Assembly (NCBI GenBank): GCA_021778815.1
Contig: JAJYBW010000200.1
Location: 1 to 6,548 of the forward strand
Source: Acidobacteriota bacterium
GTDB taxonomy: Bacteria; Acidobacteriota; Terriglobia; Terriglobales; Acidobacteriaceae
Direction: 5' to 3'
DNA length: 6,548 nucleotides
Shown here piece after piece: positions 6,383 through 6,548 of the stretch. The notes under the pieces are model-generated. The model searched no databases and was not told the DNA's origin. It worked only from the letters and a program-made list of their open reading frames with translations. Both the position numbers and the translations under genes were made by a program. The stretch's first letter is position 1; every line of letters starts with the position of its first letter.

Positions 6383-6548
6383 CTAGCTCTGGGGACTTCG
6401 CAGGCTCAGATCATCCCCCATGTCGCGATATTGTTGCTGGTATCGCTGCGAATCGCGTTCCACGTTCTGGGCCAGCTCGGCAATGCGCTTGCGATCGGGA
6501 GAAGTCTTTGCCAATTCCCGATCCATGCTGCGCAGGTGGGATTTGATC
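6383..6548 (-). CDS. C-terminal end of an unidentified charged protein, cut by window edge
   Basis: An open frame enters from the right edge and ends at TAG (6385-6383), giving about 54 residues. They are rich in Arg, Gln, Asp and Glu with a heptad-like pattern (MDRELAKTSPDRKRIAEL, then a Gln/Tyr/Arg segment) and end in LSLRSPQS, so a soluble helical or coiled-coil tail is likely. I do not recognise the family. An internal ATG at 6526-6524 has no good ribosome site, so a longer protein starting outside the window is more likely than a 47-residue one. It ends 14 bp before the exported-protein gene, with that gene's ribosome site in the gap, so they are probably co-transcribed. Confidence 0.65.
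   Translation of the reverse strand, partial: IKSHLRSMDRELAKTSPDRKRIAELAQNVERDSQRYQQQYRDMGDDLSLRSPQS

Overview
This is a GC-rich bacterial window, coding on both strands, with good Shine-Dalgarno sites, short intergenic gaps and a 4-base stop/start overlap. It is clearly a bacterial chromosome. The mix of genes, especially a small exported protein of a type I associate with soil Acidobacteriota, suggests that phylum, but this rests on recall and was not tested by a search.

Layout from left to right. (1) Minus strand, 1-1597: the N-terminal 532 residues of a P-type cation-transporting ATPase of the Ca2+/Na+ (P2A-like) group; the gene runs off the left edge. (2) 1598-1834: a 237-bp intergenic region between divergent genes. 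It contains three separate inverted repeats, one of them a perfect 14-bp palindrome, and is the best candidate control region in the window. (3) Plus strand, 1835-5264: a tight three-gene operon coding for a MacA/HlyD-type periplasmic adaptor, a MacB/LolD-type ABC ATPase and a MacB/FtsX-type permease. Together these make a split MacAB-type tripartite exporter; no TolC-like outer-membrane gene is visible. (4) 5265-5409: a 145-bp gap between convergent genes with an imperfect hairpin and no convincing intrinsic terminator. (5) Minus strand, 5410-6548: a probable second operon, read from right to left: the C-terminal end of an unidentified charged protein, a small exported protein of unknown function with a probable OB-like beta domain, and a YbhB/YbcL (PEBP/RKIP-like) protein.

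How the genes work together: the ABC ATPase powers the permease by the mechanotransmission mechanism known for MacB. The adaptor would couple it across the periplasm to an outer-membrane channel encoded elsewhere. The P-type ATPase shares only the divergent intergenic region with this exporter, so any shared control is inference. The right-hand minus-strand genes have no evident biochemical link to the exporter.

I see no RNA gene, CRISPR array, insertion sequence, phage gene or integration site, and no clearly new system. The points most worth a second look are the clustered inverted repeats at 1629-1785, the strong hairpin inside the start of the PEBP gene, the altered tip motif in the adaptor, and the uncharacterised exported protein.
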